Notes under the pieces: model-generated
Told to the model about the DNA's origin: nothing
Database searches by the model: none
The model's input: the letters and a program-made list of their open reading frames with translations, nothing else
Made by a program: the position numbers and the translations under genes
Source: Acidobacteriota bacterium
Lineage (GTDB): Bacteria > Acidobacteriota > Thermoanaerobaculia > Gp7-AA8 > JAHWKK01
Assembly: GCA_019347945.1 (NCBI GenBank)
Contig: JAHWKK010000018.1
Coordinates: 1-64,000 of the forward strand
Length of the DNA: 64,000 bases
Direction: 5' to 3'
Shown: piece by piece, positions 32,909 to 41,895 of the stretch
Layout of the letters: every line of letters begins with the position of its first letter
How positions within the stretch are numbered: the first letter of the stretch is position 1

Positions 32909-34182
32909 CAGTCCAGCTCCCTTACGATCTTGTTCAGTGCGTTGATGAAGTAGGTGCTTCGCCACGTATGCCGCAGCTCCGATCCTCGAGAGAGCTCTCC
33001 CGCCTCGTCTGGCTGCCGCACGCGCAGTCGTCCACTCGACAGCTCGACCCACGGAGCCGATTGGTTGCGGTTCTGCATCACGGCCGCGTTCAGCTCGATC
33101 AACTGATGGATCAGCTTCTCCCACGCTCCGTCGCGTAAAGAATCCGAGATGCCGAACCATCTGTCGGTCAGTCCCTCGTCACGCAGCGCCTCGACGAAGT
33201 CCCGGCGGAGGACACGCACGGAGTCGGGCTCGACGATACGTAATCCGCTTTTCCTCCAGTTGCTCTCGATCTTCCGCGCGACGTCGGCAACAGCCTGGTT
33301 GTTCTGGGTCTGGAGAAAAGAGAATGCGGAGGTCGCCGGAACAATCAGATGCTCGACCACCTCGATCTGGCCCAGACGTCGCGCCAGGTCATCGCATCCG
33401 CGCTTCTCCGCGCCACGACGCACTTGCTCGAATTGCTCGAAGTCGAACTCGGGAGCATCGAGCTCCCCGATCAGTGTGGCGAGTTGTTTCTGGAGTCCCC
33501 TCGTCGGATCCTCCGCACCTCCCCATGCGAGATGCTCCCGGTACACTCCCCTTTCTCCCGGGGAGAGCGTCGGCCCCAGCATGTTCGCAAGCCCCTTCGC
33601 CAGATCATGATCACGACCGTGAAGGTCGAACCGGAACTGCGGGCGGGAGAGCCGGCTCACGAGTTGAGCACGCAACGCCGGGGTCATCCGCGGGAGCGTG
33701 TCCTTTTCCAGCAGATCGATCCCTTCCGCCGAAGGCCTCGGAGCATTCGGATCGAGCAGTCCGCTCGACCGGGAGGTTCTCGTGTAGAGTCCCCACAGCC
33801 CGTACACCTTCATGTTCGACAGAATCTGATCTTCGGAGCGGACCGAGATCATCAGTGGCTTCCGCCCGCTCGTCCTTGTCGCGACCCTCCGGTAGCCCCG
33901 AATCGCACGGTCGTCGTTGATGGCGTAGCGGGTGTAACCGGCCATCTCTTCGAACTTCAGAAAGATCTCGAGCTCGGTCTCCCCATTGTCTCGAGACCGC
34001 TCCATGATCTGGTCAGCGAAGTAGTACCCGAGAAGCGTCGTCGTGAAGCTGCGAACGTTGTCGGTGACCGTGGTGAGATTACCGACGACGTTGCGCCCGA
34101 ACCGCGACCAGAGCGGCACCACACCGAGGGGATCTCTCGATCCCTTTACTCTCGCCCGCTCGTCCAGCTCCGTCAGAAACAT
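32908..34182 (-). CDS. Unknown defence-associated protein, first gene of the helicase/PLD operon
   Basis: A 424-aa protein beginning MFLTELDERARVKGSRDPLG, with SFTTTLLGYYFADQIMER, ILSNMKVYGLWGLYTR and TWRSTYFINALNKIVRELD. I recognise no catalytic motif and cannot name a Pfam family. It is co-encoded with a PLD-like nuclease and an SNF2-like helicase, each junction overlapping, which implies a single complex. The conserved-looking N-terminus and helical make-up suggest a scaffold or sensor. Confidence 0.7.
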   Translation of the reverse strand: MFLTELDERARVKGSRDPLGVVPLWSRFGRNVVGNLTTVTDNVRSFTTTLLGYYFADQIMERSRDNGETELEIFLKFEEMAGYTRYAINDDRAIRGYRRVATRTSGRKPLMISVRSEDQILSNMKVYGLWGLYTRTSRSSGLLDPNAPRPSAEGIDLLEKDTLPRMTPALRAQLVSRLSRPQFRFDLHGRDHDLAKGLANMLGPTLSPGERGVYREHLAWGGAEDPTRGLQKQLATLIGELDAPEFDFEQFEQVRRGAEKRGCDDLARRLGQIEVVEHLIVPATSAFSFLQTQNNQAVADVARKIESNWRKSGLRIVEPDSVRVLRRDFVEALRDEGLTDRWFGISDSLRDGAWEKLIHQLIELNAAVMQNRNQSAPWVELSSGRLRVRQPDEAGELSRGSELRHTWRSTYFINALNKIVRELD

Positions 34183-34625
34183 GTAAACGTGAATCTAGCA
34201 GAACGACAGACGCAGAAGTTCATGCGCGAACCGACCAAAACAGGAACCTTGCCCTGAGAGTCATGGTCTTTGGACTGCGGCGCACCCTTGCGCCGCTTTG
34301 AAGACTGCCGTGCATCCCTGCGCCGCTCTCACCCATCACCCTGATTCGCCATGCGCCGCCCGTACCGCAGGCTTCCAGCCTGCCGTAGCGCAGGCTTCCA
34401 GCCTGCCGTGTCGCGGGCGTCCCGCCCGCGCATGTAGCGCCGGTTTCATTAGCCTGCCCTGAGCGAGCGCAGCGAGCCGAAGGGGCACGTTGCGATCCGC
34501 CATCCTTGGACTGCGGCGCACCCTTGCGCCGCCTTGGACTGCGGCGCACCCCTGCGCCGCTTTCACATAGGGCTTTTCTCGTAAGGATCGAATCGAAGAT
34601 GACCAGGTCGCCCTGCCCGACTCCC
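34183..34625. repeat. Repeat cluster at the island edge
   Basis: No gene. Contains three copies of the GGACTGCGGCGCACCCTTGC hairpin (about 34267-34300, 34507-34535, 34536-34562), three ACCGCAGGCTTCCAGCCTGC-type units (about 34362-34425) and a GCCTGCCCTGAGCGAGCGCA element (about 34452-34480). Dispersed repeats are not seen again until about 61.0 kb. Confidence 0.7.
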
Positions 34626-35249
34626 CTAAGCCCTGATCACCAGACAAGACCTGGCGAGAAGCTCCGGATCCTTAGACCAGCCCGTCCGCAGCATCGCCGC
34701 ACCGACGAGCGAGACGACGTCGACCTCCCGGATCGCGTTCGCTGCGTCCGGATGGGGCAGCGCTCGAATGAATGCGTCTACCGCGATTGCCGCGTCGCCC
34801 TCGTGGGTGTCCGCCTTCGCGTCCCGTGACACGAAGGCTTCCCAGAGGAACAGCCCGGTCTCGCTCTCCCGAAACTCCGTCCACGACAGGAACGCATCGA
34901 CCCTGGGGCCGATCCGCTGCCGGATCGCGCGTAGTGCCCAGCTGACCTGGACGATGCCGGTGGCCAGCGCGCCCGAACCCGCGCCCGCGCACCATGCCCG
35001 GTTGCCCTCGCCGTTCCGGGCCCGGTTGAGCATCATCGGATCGTCACGCAATGGAATGAACAGCGGACATTCGAAACCGAGCGCAACCTTACGCTCTCGA
35101 TCGAGCGCCTCCGCCACCGCGCCGGCCATCGCGCCGATCGATCCGTGCTCGACCTCACGCACGGAATCGCTCTCGATGTCGCGGATGGCCCATCCGAAAT
35201 TGCCGGCCTTAACCGACCCGACGTCCGCACAGACGACCGTGAGCTTCAT
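34626..35249 (-). CDS. Conserved protein, DUF429-like (uncertain)
   Basis: A 207-aa protein starting MKLTVVCADVGSVKAGNFGW, with VALGFECPLFIPLRDDP, MMLNRARNGEGNRAWCAGAG and HEGDAAIAVDAFIRALPHP. The opening D-x-G and the later acidic residues resemble RNase H-fold proteins of the DUF429 kind, but the match is from memory and weak. A 168-bp fragment of this gene (codons ~54-110) is repeated at 36895-37062. Confidence 0.5.
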   Translation of the reverse strand: MKLTVVCADVGSVKAGNFGWAIRDIESDSVREVEHGSIGAMAGAVAEALDRERKVALGFECPLFIPLRDDPMMLNRARNGEGNRAWCAGAGSGALATGIVQVSWALRAIRQRIGPRVDAFLSWTEFRESETGLFLWEAFVSRDAKADTHEGDAAIAVDAFIRALPHPDAANAIREVDVVSLVGAAMLRTGWSKDPELLARSCLVIRA

Positions 35250-35592
35250 CCTGAAGATTGTCTCATTCTCGTCAGCGCCAGCAGGGGAGTACCGCGTCGA
35301 AGGCGTGGAAAACTGTCACAACGTTTCATGTCCCCAGGACGGATCTTCCTTCCGGCCCGCGAAAGCGGAAGCCTGCGGTGCGTAGCCCGAAGGGCGAGGG
35401 GCGGGCGCGACGGTTGCCCGGAGCAGTCGAACGCGCTCGTGATCCCGTAATCACCGTGGCCGGGAGGACGTCGCGATGGTCCTAAACGCTATGCCGCCCC
35501 TTGCCCAACCCCTCGACGGTTTTCTTTGTCATCCCCGAAACGCGGCCGAGTTTCGTGCTATCATCAGCCCACAATTTAGATGTGAATTCAGG
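35250..35592. other. Gap with a short hairpin; no gene seen
   Basis: A CGAAAC...GTTTCG hairpin (35536-35555, 8-nt loop) is the only structure I can see. No frame is convincing and no dispersed repeat is present. Confidence 0.4.
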
Positions 35593-35955
35593 AGGTTGCC
35601 CTTGCGGCTCTCGCGTGTTACTGCATATCGCTCCCGTTGGCCGTGCTCTGCGCTCAGCCCTCCGTCGCGAAGGACCAGTCTGCATTCGGCTCTGCCAAGC
35701 TCACACATGGACCCGGGCATGGAGATCCCTTCGATTTCGAGCCGGCTGTATCACCGAGCCACTTCCTTGCGACATCCCGTTTTTCTGCCGGCCCAAGCTC
35801 CCCACACGGCCCGCGATCCAGGCCTGGTGGGACGATGGAGACGCGTGCAATAAAGAGGACGATCGCGAGAAGTTCATGCGGTCGGCTGATGCTAGTTCAA
35901 CATGGAGGTTAACAAATGCGATACATATTACCAGCGCTGATGATTCTCCTGTTGC
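35593..35955 (+). pseudogene. Possible frameshifted small secreted protein
   Basis: One frame reads VALAALACYCISLPLAVLCA then QPSVAKDQSAFGSAKLTHG and GDPFDFEPAVSPSHFLATSR, like a signal peptide plus mature start, but lacks a normal start codon after the GGAGG at about 35590. From about 35815 a neighbouring frame looks better (AIQAWWDDGDACNKEDDREK). Together they suggest a gene with an indel. It ends over the start of the next lipoprotein gene. Weak evidence. Confidence 0.3.
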
Positions 35956-36116
35956 TTGTAGGATGCGACGTTGAGCAAACCGGAGAGGACTCATACGAAG
36001 TGGAAGCAGAACAGGAGGAAGTACCTCCCGATCCAGGCGAGGATCCTCCAGAGGAATTACCGAATCCTGATCCCCCAAAGAATCCGCCTGAAGAATCGAC
36101 TCCCCCACCTCAATAG
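35916..36116 (+). CDS. Small proline/glutamate-rich lipoprotein
   Basis: 66 aa. The signal peptide MRYILPALMILLLLVGC ends in a lipobox (LLVGC). The mature part is acidic and then proline-rich (PPDPGEDPPEELPNPDPPKN), suggesting an extended linker at the membrane. GGAGG lies 7 nt before ATG. It is 9 bp upstream of the next gene. Confidence 0.65.
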   Translation: MRYILPALMILLLLVGCDVEQTGEDSYEVEAEQEEVPPDPGEDPPEELPNPDPPKNPPEESTPPPQ

Positions 36117-36125
36117 GTGGTATCC

Positions 36126-36860
36126 ATGGAAGGCCATCCCACACTGAAATCCGGTCTAGCGTCTACTCTTGTTGCAGTGCTAATCACAGGTGGACTCGGC
36201 GGCTGGATCACACAGTGCTACCAGGATAGGGCGGCAAAAGCCGAATTCGAACGCCAAATCCTGGGGCAGGAACACGAGCTGAACAAAATCTGGCTGCAGA
36301 AGCGAGGTGACGAGGCGCTAGACTCCAGAAAGAAGTACCTGGACGCTCGACAACTGTTCGTGGAGCAGATCTTCGAAGAAATAGCGTCGACCGTACTCGC
36401 CACAGATCAAATCATCGATGTAACCACGGAACGCTGGAAGTTGGCGGGGCTCACGGGGCACGTGCTGGAGGAGAAACGAACGAGACGTAAAGCGTTAGTC
36501 GACGAGTTCAACAACGCAGAAACAACATGGCGCATGAATCTCGGAAAGAATGGAATCAAGGTCATCTACTTTTCTACAGGGGCTCCCGGCATTTCCGACC
36601 GGTGGTCCGACCTCTCCGGGTCACTCGACGTCTTGCTGGAGTGCGCGAACACTACCTACACTCAATGGAATACCGCTGTGGTTCAGAGAGCATCCTACAA
36701 GTACACTGCTGACGCCTGCAGGAGCGAAAAACTCGCGGTGACTGCAGCATCCGACGAGCTGGCACATGTCATGATGTCGGATGTCAACTATGGGTGGGTC
36801 GGATGGGAGAGTCCGCAGAGAATGAGGCAAGAGCTGGGAATCGCTGTTTCCTCCGAGTAG
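36126..36860 (+). CDS. Single-pass membrane-anchored protein, unknown
   Basis: A 244-aa protein with one N-terminal membrane helix (SGLASTLVAVLITGGLGGWI) followed by a long helical, probably coiled-coil, region (ERQILGQEHELNKIWLQKRG) and a conserved-looking core. ATG 36126 is preferred over GTG 36117 because AGGTGG is correctly spaced. It forms a two-gene unit with the lipoprotein. Codon use is more AT-rich than the core genes. Family not recognised. Confidence 0.6.
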   Translation: MEGHPTLKSGLASTLVAVLITGGLGGWITQCYQDRAAKAEFERQILGQEHELNKIWLQKRGDEALDSRKKYLDARQLFVEQIFEEIASTVLATDQIIDVTTERWKLAGLTGHVLEEKRTRRKALVDEFNNAETTWRMNLGKNGIKVIYFSTGAPGISDRWSDLSGSLDVLLECANTTYTQWNTAVVQRASYKYTADACRSEKLAVTAASDELAHVMMSDVNYGWVGWESPQRMRQELGIAVSSE

Positions 36861-36894
36861 ACGTAAGGAGGTCAGGAGTTCCCACAGTCGGCTG

Positions 36895-37062
36895 ACGGAT
36901 CGCGCGTAGTGCCCAGCTGACCTGGACGAGGCCGGTGGCCAGCGCGCCCGAACCTCCACCCTGCCCGGTTGCCCTCGCCGTTCCGGGCCCGGTTGAGCAT
37001 CATCGGATCGTCCCGCAACGGAATGAATAGCGGACATTCGAAACCGAGCGCGACCTTATTCT
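36895..37062 (-). pseudogene. Fragment duplicated from the gene at 34626-35249
   Basis: On the minus strand it reads KVALGFECPLFIPLRDDPMM then LNRARNGEGNRA and loses frame. About 92% of bases match 34917-35090 by eye. It is flanked by unrelated sequence on both sides. The parent and the fragment are in the same orientation and bracket the lipoprotein/membrane pair. Confidence 0.75.
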
Positions 37063-37139
37063 GGCCCCCCTTCTCGTGAAGCTCACCCGATTGCACATCG
37101 AGTGCGACGTCGCCACGCCTCCTCAACCTCAGCGCTCCC

Positions 37140-37532
37140 TTAACTCTCAGTCTCCTCTCGTACGGCCGCTTCTTTACTACGGGTTCCCCTGTCCCATACA
37201 GCCACCAAACCATACGCGACCATCGCGAACATCCCCAAAAAGAATCCAACCACCTGAAGACAAGCCATTACTCGAGCATTATCAAGAATGCCGGTTGGCG
37301 GCGTTTCTCCAGCCAACGCGCCAGTTAGTGCCATCAAATGTAACACACCGCCGCCGATTGAGAAAAGAAGGAAAATCCACACGCTTACAAGCAAAGCGTT
37401 ACGAGCCGGTGATGAGGTTACGAATTCTTTAGTGAATGTAACACTGAGCGCTATGATACCGGTGGATAGCGTCAACAGTTGTTTCGTAAGTTCTTGAGCA
37501 AACTGGTACGCTGCGAGCACCGATGAATCCAT
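37140..37532 (-). CDS. Small three-helix membrane protein, unknown
   Basis: 130 aa with helices LTLSTGIIALSVTFTKEFV, ALLVSVWIFLLFSIGGGVLH and ACLQVVGFFLGMFAMVAYGL, and a charged C-terminus. GAAGGAG lies 5 nt before ATG 37532. It starts 10 bp after the lipoprotein gene upstream, so the two form an operon, possibly with the protease fusion before them. Family unknown. Confidence 0.6.
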   Translation of the reverse strand: MDSSVLAAYQFAQELTKQLLTLSTGIIALSVTFTKEFVTSSPARNALLVSVWIFLLFSIGGGVLHLMALTGALAGETPPTGILDNARVMACLQVVGFFLGMFAMVAYGLVAVWDRGTRSKEAAVREETES

Positions 37533-37542
37533 GACGACTCCT

Positions 37543-37956
37543 TCATCTGCATATGGGGTAGAGTGGGCACAGCTTGAGAGCTGCTTTCACATTTTCCTCG
37601 GTAACATGTTCGGACCTAAGGTCTTGCTGAGCTTCGTTCGAAATCGCCTCAGCGAAACTCCTTATATTTTGTAACGCCTCCCGTCGCCGTTGACGTGGAA
37701 CAGGATCGATATCCAGCCTTTCAATCTCGTTCTTCGCATCGGCAGAGAGACGGAGGCCAAAATCCTCCTCTAGGCTGTGAATTATGTCCTGCTTCACCTG
37801 ACTTGCCGATAAGCCGGCTTCCATCACTGCAGCGTCTACATGTCCAATCGGCTGACTATTACTAGCGCAACTAAGCACGGTGCAGAAAGCTAAGAACCAA
37901 ACAGAAATGGCACGGGACATCCAAGACCTCCAAACAGATAGCTGCCGCTCTCTCAT
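37543..37956 (-). CDS. Small lipoprotein, unknown
   Basis: 137 aa. The signal sequence AISVWFLAFCTVLSCAS carries a lipobox (VLSC). The mature part is helical and charged (QVKQDIIHSLEEDFGLRLSA, RQRRREALQNIRSFAEAISN) and ends KLCPLYPICR, with two cysteines. AAAGGAG precedes ATG 37956. It lies 88 bp after the S8-zincin gene on the same strand. Confidence 0.6.
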   Translation of the reverse strand: MRERQLSVWRSWMSRAISVWFLAFCTVLSCASNSQPIGHVDAAVMEAGLSASQVKQDIIHSLEEDFGLRLSADAKNEIERLDIDPVPRQRRREALQNIRSFAEAISNEAQQDLRSEHVTEENVKAALKLCPLYPICR

Positions 37957-38044
37957 AATGGGCTCCTTTAAAATCCATTCTTGTCCAAATTAGGTTCTGA
38001 GTCCCGGACGCGACGGGTTCAGAACTACAAACCCCCGATCAGGC

Positions 38045-41000
38045 TCAGAAACCCTCCTCCGCTACTGAGTGCAGCGCGGCGAACGGCTCGTCGCGGCCGG
38101 CGCCGAACAGCAGGGCGCGGAGCGGGTCGGCGGCGGCATCCTGCACAAACGTGGTCGTACTCGCCTCGCGCTCGGCGTTGCCGATGCTCTTGCTGATTCG
38201 ATATTTGATCTCAGGGATCGTCAGGTCGATGATGAGAGTCGAGCCGCCGCGAAAGCGCGGCAGCCGCGTTTCGTCGCCGTCCACCGCACCGATTTTCCTC
38301 GACTGGGTCAGCATCATGACCACCTGAGGCACGTGCTTCCCTTCGGAGGTCAGCCGCATCGACGAACGGAGCGCGTGCACCTCGAAACGGTCTGCGACTG
38401 GATCGAAGTCGAGCCCAAGCTCACTCGCAAAAGCCGGGATCTTTCTGAAAGTTTCCTGAAGCGCCCCGTGAAGCCTTCCTCGCTCGGTGTATGTGTACTC
38501 GAACAACTCCTGACGGTCACGGATGTAGAGCGCACGATCGGCGTACTTCTTGAGCGACTTGACCAAATTGCGAATCTCGCTCAGTTCCTTCTTGCTGAAC
38601 TTCGACCGATCGATCCCTCCCTTCCACCGTAGCGTGTCAACCGAGAGCGTGCGCGGCGCGTCGCCATCGGCGCGCGCGGCGTTGTGCGGGTAAATGCCGC
38701 GGCGACGGAACGCCTCGACGAACGCGACACGATATTCGTGCCCGTTACCGACTAGGTCCGCGTCGGCGGTGATCAGCGCGCGGAGGTACTCGAAGAACGT
38801 GACGTCCATCGGTGGCAGATAGTCGAGCGCGCGGATGCACATCTCGAGGACGTGGCTCGCTGCTTTCGTCGCCTCGCTCGTGAGCCGACGAACGAGATCG
38901 GGATGGATCGCGCCTGTGGGCAGCACGCCGGTTCCGCCGGTGTAGATGCGGAAGAGATCGGCAGTACGAAGTTTGTAGATCGCGAGGAAGGCGTCGAAGA
39001 CCGCGGCGACGAGGATTGCGCCGCGCGCGTGTGGCGAGCGGACTTTCTGCAGCTCGGCAGGATCGGCGATGTTACGTTTCCAGACGCCGTCCTCGATGCG
39101 GCCGATCGCGCTCCGAAGCGCGCCGCGGCCGCCCATCGCCTGCCCGAACTGCACGGCGAGCATGCCGAGCATCGACTCCGACTCAATGTCGCCGCGCGTT
39201 CTCGCGATCTCGCTTTCGAGCACTTCCTCGATCATGAAGTGCTGGAGCAGCGCGACCATGTCTGCGAACGCTTCGTGAAACGCTAGAACGTCGGGGTTCG
39301 TCGCCTCAGTGAAGCGGCGGTGCATGCCGTCGAGGATGGCGTGCGTCGTCTCGTGCGCGATGATGTCGTGCGAGAGGCAGGTGTAGACACGGCTTCCCGG
39401 CATGTGCTCGCCGGGATGGTCGGCCTGCGCCTCGAAGTAGCCGAACTTCAGCGACACCTCGGTCGGGCTGTAGAACGCGTTAGCCTGCCGCAGCGCATGC
39501 GGACGGATCGTGAGTCGCGGGATGGGCTGGCTGTCGTCGTACTCGTCCTGGGGGTTCGGCTTCGGACGCCAGAGCACCGGTCGGCCGAGTGCCTTTTCGA
39601 AGTGGGTGATGGTCTTCATCGAGACGGCGTAGACCATCTGCTGATGAAACTGGGCGTTGCCTTCCGCCGGCGCCCAGCCGTCCTGCGCGAGGAGCGCTGG
39701 AGCGTTCAGATCGACCGGATCGTACCGCTGCCCCTTGGGATCGACGTCGTCGAATTCCAGATACTCGCCGCGGCCATTCTCGAACGTCTCCCACGGCACA
39801 CGGAGCGTGACTTCGTTGATCGAGGCGGTCGCGAGGCGGGTAGAAAGGCTCGGATCGACGGCATAGACGCGGAGGCGGCGCTGTAAGGGCACCCGCGGCT
39901 GGGCCTGCTGGTCGCACGCGCGCAGCACGGGCGGCAGTACGTCGTTCGGCGGCGCTGGCGCGCCGCCCGCGCCCGCGGGATACCGCGAAGCGATCTGCAT
40001 CCGGAGCGCTCGCGACGCTTCTTTGTCCTCGATGATGATCTCCATCACCTTGCGCAGCTTCTCGCCTTCGAGGCGCGACAAATTCTCCGGATCGGGGACG
40101 ACGTCCTGAAGATCTTCGTTCATCAGCCAGCGCTGCGCGAGCTCGAGATTGAACATCTCCTCGCGTCGAGTCGGCTCGACGATTCCAAGGCCGGTGAGGA
40201 GGCGGAGGAATGCGAACGAATTCGTCGACTTCTTACTTATCTTCAATGCGGCGAAGTCGGGCGTGGCCGTGAGCGCGTCGAGAGCGCGGACGACGCCGTT
40301 GCCGAAATGCTCAGCGTCGGTATTCGCCGCGGTCGAGAAGAGGGCTCTCCGCACCGCCTCGACCCGGCGCCAGTCGCGGGGTAACATCTTCTTGTACTTT
40401 TCGATCCAGAGAGCTGCAGCGGCGGCGACCTGCGGCGTCGCGGACGACGTCCCCTCACCGTTGAGCCGCACGATGTCGTCGCAGCCGAATCGTGCCCACG
40501 GGATGTTCGGTGTGTATGCGGCAAGGGCTGTCTTCATTGCCGAGGCGGGACCGAACGATCCCTCGAGCGCATTTTTAAGGTTCTTGTACGGCCTCCCATC
40601 GGACATCGCGCCGACCACGGCGATCACGCGCGGATAACGCGCCGGATAAACGAGCACCCGCGGCGGTGCCGGCCGCGTACGGTTTCCGCCCGCGGCGCAG
40701 AATACGATTCCAGCGTCGTAGACTCGATCGACCGCCTCTGCCCACGCCTGCATCGGAAGCCCGCCCATGCTCATCGTGATGACATCGCACTGCACGGTGA
40801 CGGCGTAATTAAGCGCGCGGACGAGAGCACTCGTCCGGAGCAGAACCACGCTGTCGGCGACGCGCAGCGGAACGACCTCCGCGTCGGGCGCGCCCCCAAG
40901 AATTACGTCGAACGGCTTGAACGCACCGCCGGCGAGGATACTCAGCGTGCCGGTACCGTGGCCGGAGTTGTCGAGCAGCCATCGCTCTTTGTTCGGATCG

Positions 41001-41563
41001 ATCGCACTGCTCTGGTCCTCTCCCTCGACGAACGTCCGCTCGAGATTCTTTTCCACGTTCGCCGGCGTCGTCACATGCGAGGGGTAGTAGCCTGTGTCGA
41101 TGTGTGCGATGCGCGTGCGGGGATCGCTGAACTGCACGGCTTCGCGGGCGCTCGCGAGCTGCGTGAACTCGTCGCGTAGGTGCCAGATCTCGTCCCCTCC
41201 GACTGCTTTGCCGCGCGTGCCGTCCTGCTGATCCTGGACGCATTCGATTTTCGTCGCGCCCAAGCCCTCCGGCGTCCGCTCTTCGTTGGTGTCCTCGTAG
41301 ATGCCATGAATAAGGTCGGGCTCGGCGAAGACGACGTCCGATTCTGCGACGCCGAGCTGGTCGGCGACGCGCGCGTGTGCGAGATCCCACGGCGATGCCG
41401 CCCCCTCTGCCATTTCCGCGATGAACCACCTTGGCGTCGTGTCGAGCGCGAACGCGCCTGGCGCCATATCGTCCAGCGGCCGGAGGCTCGCGCGCGATTC
41501 CGCGGAGCGCAGGGCGGCCGATGGACGGAGTTTGAGGAGCAGCCGGTTATTTTCGGTCGCCAT
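38045..41563 (-). CDS. Intracellular double-protease fusion: S8 subtilase + HExxH zincin
   Basis: An 1172-aa protein without a signal peptide. The S8 domain has the full triad: D156 in AHIDTGYYPSH, H202 in NSGHGTGTLS, the oxyanion N294 in AAGGNRTRP, and S373 in GEGTSSATPQVAAAA. After a linker (~450-690) comes a zinc protease-like region with HETTH (737-741) and the downstream EAFAD (764-768), the arrangement of M4/M36-type gluzincins. The last ~300 residues (SKKELSEIRNLVKSLKKYAD and STLIIDLTIPEIKYR) are unassigned. Two peptidase classes in one cytoplasmic chain is rare. The lack of a secretion signal and the island context suggest a regulated intracellular role, possibly as a protease effector. 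That is inference. Confidence 0.8.
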   Translation of the reverse strand: MATENNRLLLKLRPSAALRSAESRASLRPLDDMAPGAFALDTTPRWFIAEMAEGAASPWDLAHARVADQLGVAESDVVFAEPDLIHGIYEDTNEERTPEGLGATKIECVQDQQDGTRGKAVGGDEIWHLRDEFTQLASAREAVQFSDPRTRIAHIDTGYYPSHVTTPANVEKNLERTFVEGEDQSSAIDPNKERWLLDNSGHGTGTLSILAGGAFKPFDVILGGAPDAEVVPLRVADSVVLLRTSALVRALNYAVTVQCDVITMSMGGLPMQAWAEAVDRVYDAGIVFCAAGGNRTRPAPPRVLVYPARYPRVIAVVGAMSDGRPYKNLKNALEGSFGPASAMKTALAAYTPNIPWARFGCDDIVRLNGEGTSSATPQVAAAAALWIEKYKKMLPRDWRRVEAVRRALFSTAANTDAEHFGNGVVRALDALTATPDFAALKISKKSTNSFAFLRLLTGLGIVEPTRREEMFNLELAQRWLMNEDLQDVVPDPENLSRLEGEKLRKVMEIIIEDKEASRALRMQIASRYPAGAGGAPAPPNDVLPPVLRACDQQAQPRVPLQRRLRVYAVDPSLSTRLATASINEVTLRVPWETFENGRGEYLEFDDVDPKGQRYDPVDLNAPALLAQDGWAPAEGNAQFHQQMVYAVSMKTITHFEKALGRPVLWRPKPNPQDEYDDSQPIPRLTIRPHALRQANAFYSPTEVSLKFGYFEAQADHPGEHMPGSRVYTCLSHDIIAHETTHAILDGMHRRFTEATNPDVLAFHEAFADMVALLQHFMIEEVLESEIARTRGDIESESMLGMLAVQFGQAMGGRGALRSAIGRIEDGVWKRNIADPAELQKVRSPHARGAILVAAVFDAFLAIYKLRTADLFRIYTGGTGVLPTGAIHPDLVRRLTSEATKAASHVLEMCIRALDYLPPMDVTFFEYLRALITADADLVGNGHEYRVAFVEAFRRRGIYPHNAARADGDAPRTLSVDTLRWKGGIDRSKFSKKELSEIRNLVKSLKKYADRALYIRDRQELFEYTYTERGRLHGALQETFRKIPAFASELGLDFDPVADRFEVHALRSSMRLTSEGKHVPQVVMMLTQSRKIGAVDGDETRLPRFRGGSTLIIDLTIPEIKYRISKSIGNAEREASTTTFVQDAAADPLRALLFGAGRDEPFAALHSVAEEGF

Positions 41564-41895
41564 ACCATTCTCTTTTCGTTTGTGACGGTAACTCTAACAT
41601 GTATGATAGCGACGCCACACATTGCAGTCGTCCAAGCTCCTACTCGCTCACTGGAACGCTTTGAGGGAATCGGACGAGACCCGCAAACTCTGCTAAACCC
41701 CTCCCCGCCGTGACCTCTGCGCCCTGATAGCGTCGGAAACGCCAATTCTAGCCGATATCGTCGATCCGTGTCGTCGAGGAGCTGGCGTCAACTTCTTCGG
41801 CTTAGCCTTATCCTGCGATCGCGAACCTCCGCTGCCGAGTCTGCTCACCTATACCGACCCTCCAGTGCCTGCCCAATTATTCGCGATCCGTGTCG
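41564..41895. other. Gap between protease fusion and helicase; 14-bp direct repeat
   Basis: No gene. CGATCCGTGTCGTC occurs at 41762-41775 and again at 41884-41897, the second copy touching the helicase stop. Otherwise nothing is seen; dispersed repeats are absent. Confidence 0.45.

Noticed and set aside
27420-34182. Complete DISARM system
   Set aside because: No DrmB (DUF1998) or DNA methyltransferase; only the helicase and PLD components resemble it.
35380-35470. tRNA-like or structured RNA
   Set aside because: No cloverleaf could be drawn and no CCA or T-loop pattern is present.
38069-38632. Plus-strand 187-aa frame opposite the protease fusion
   Set aside because: High-GC shadow of the minus-strand gene; no ribosome site or family motif.
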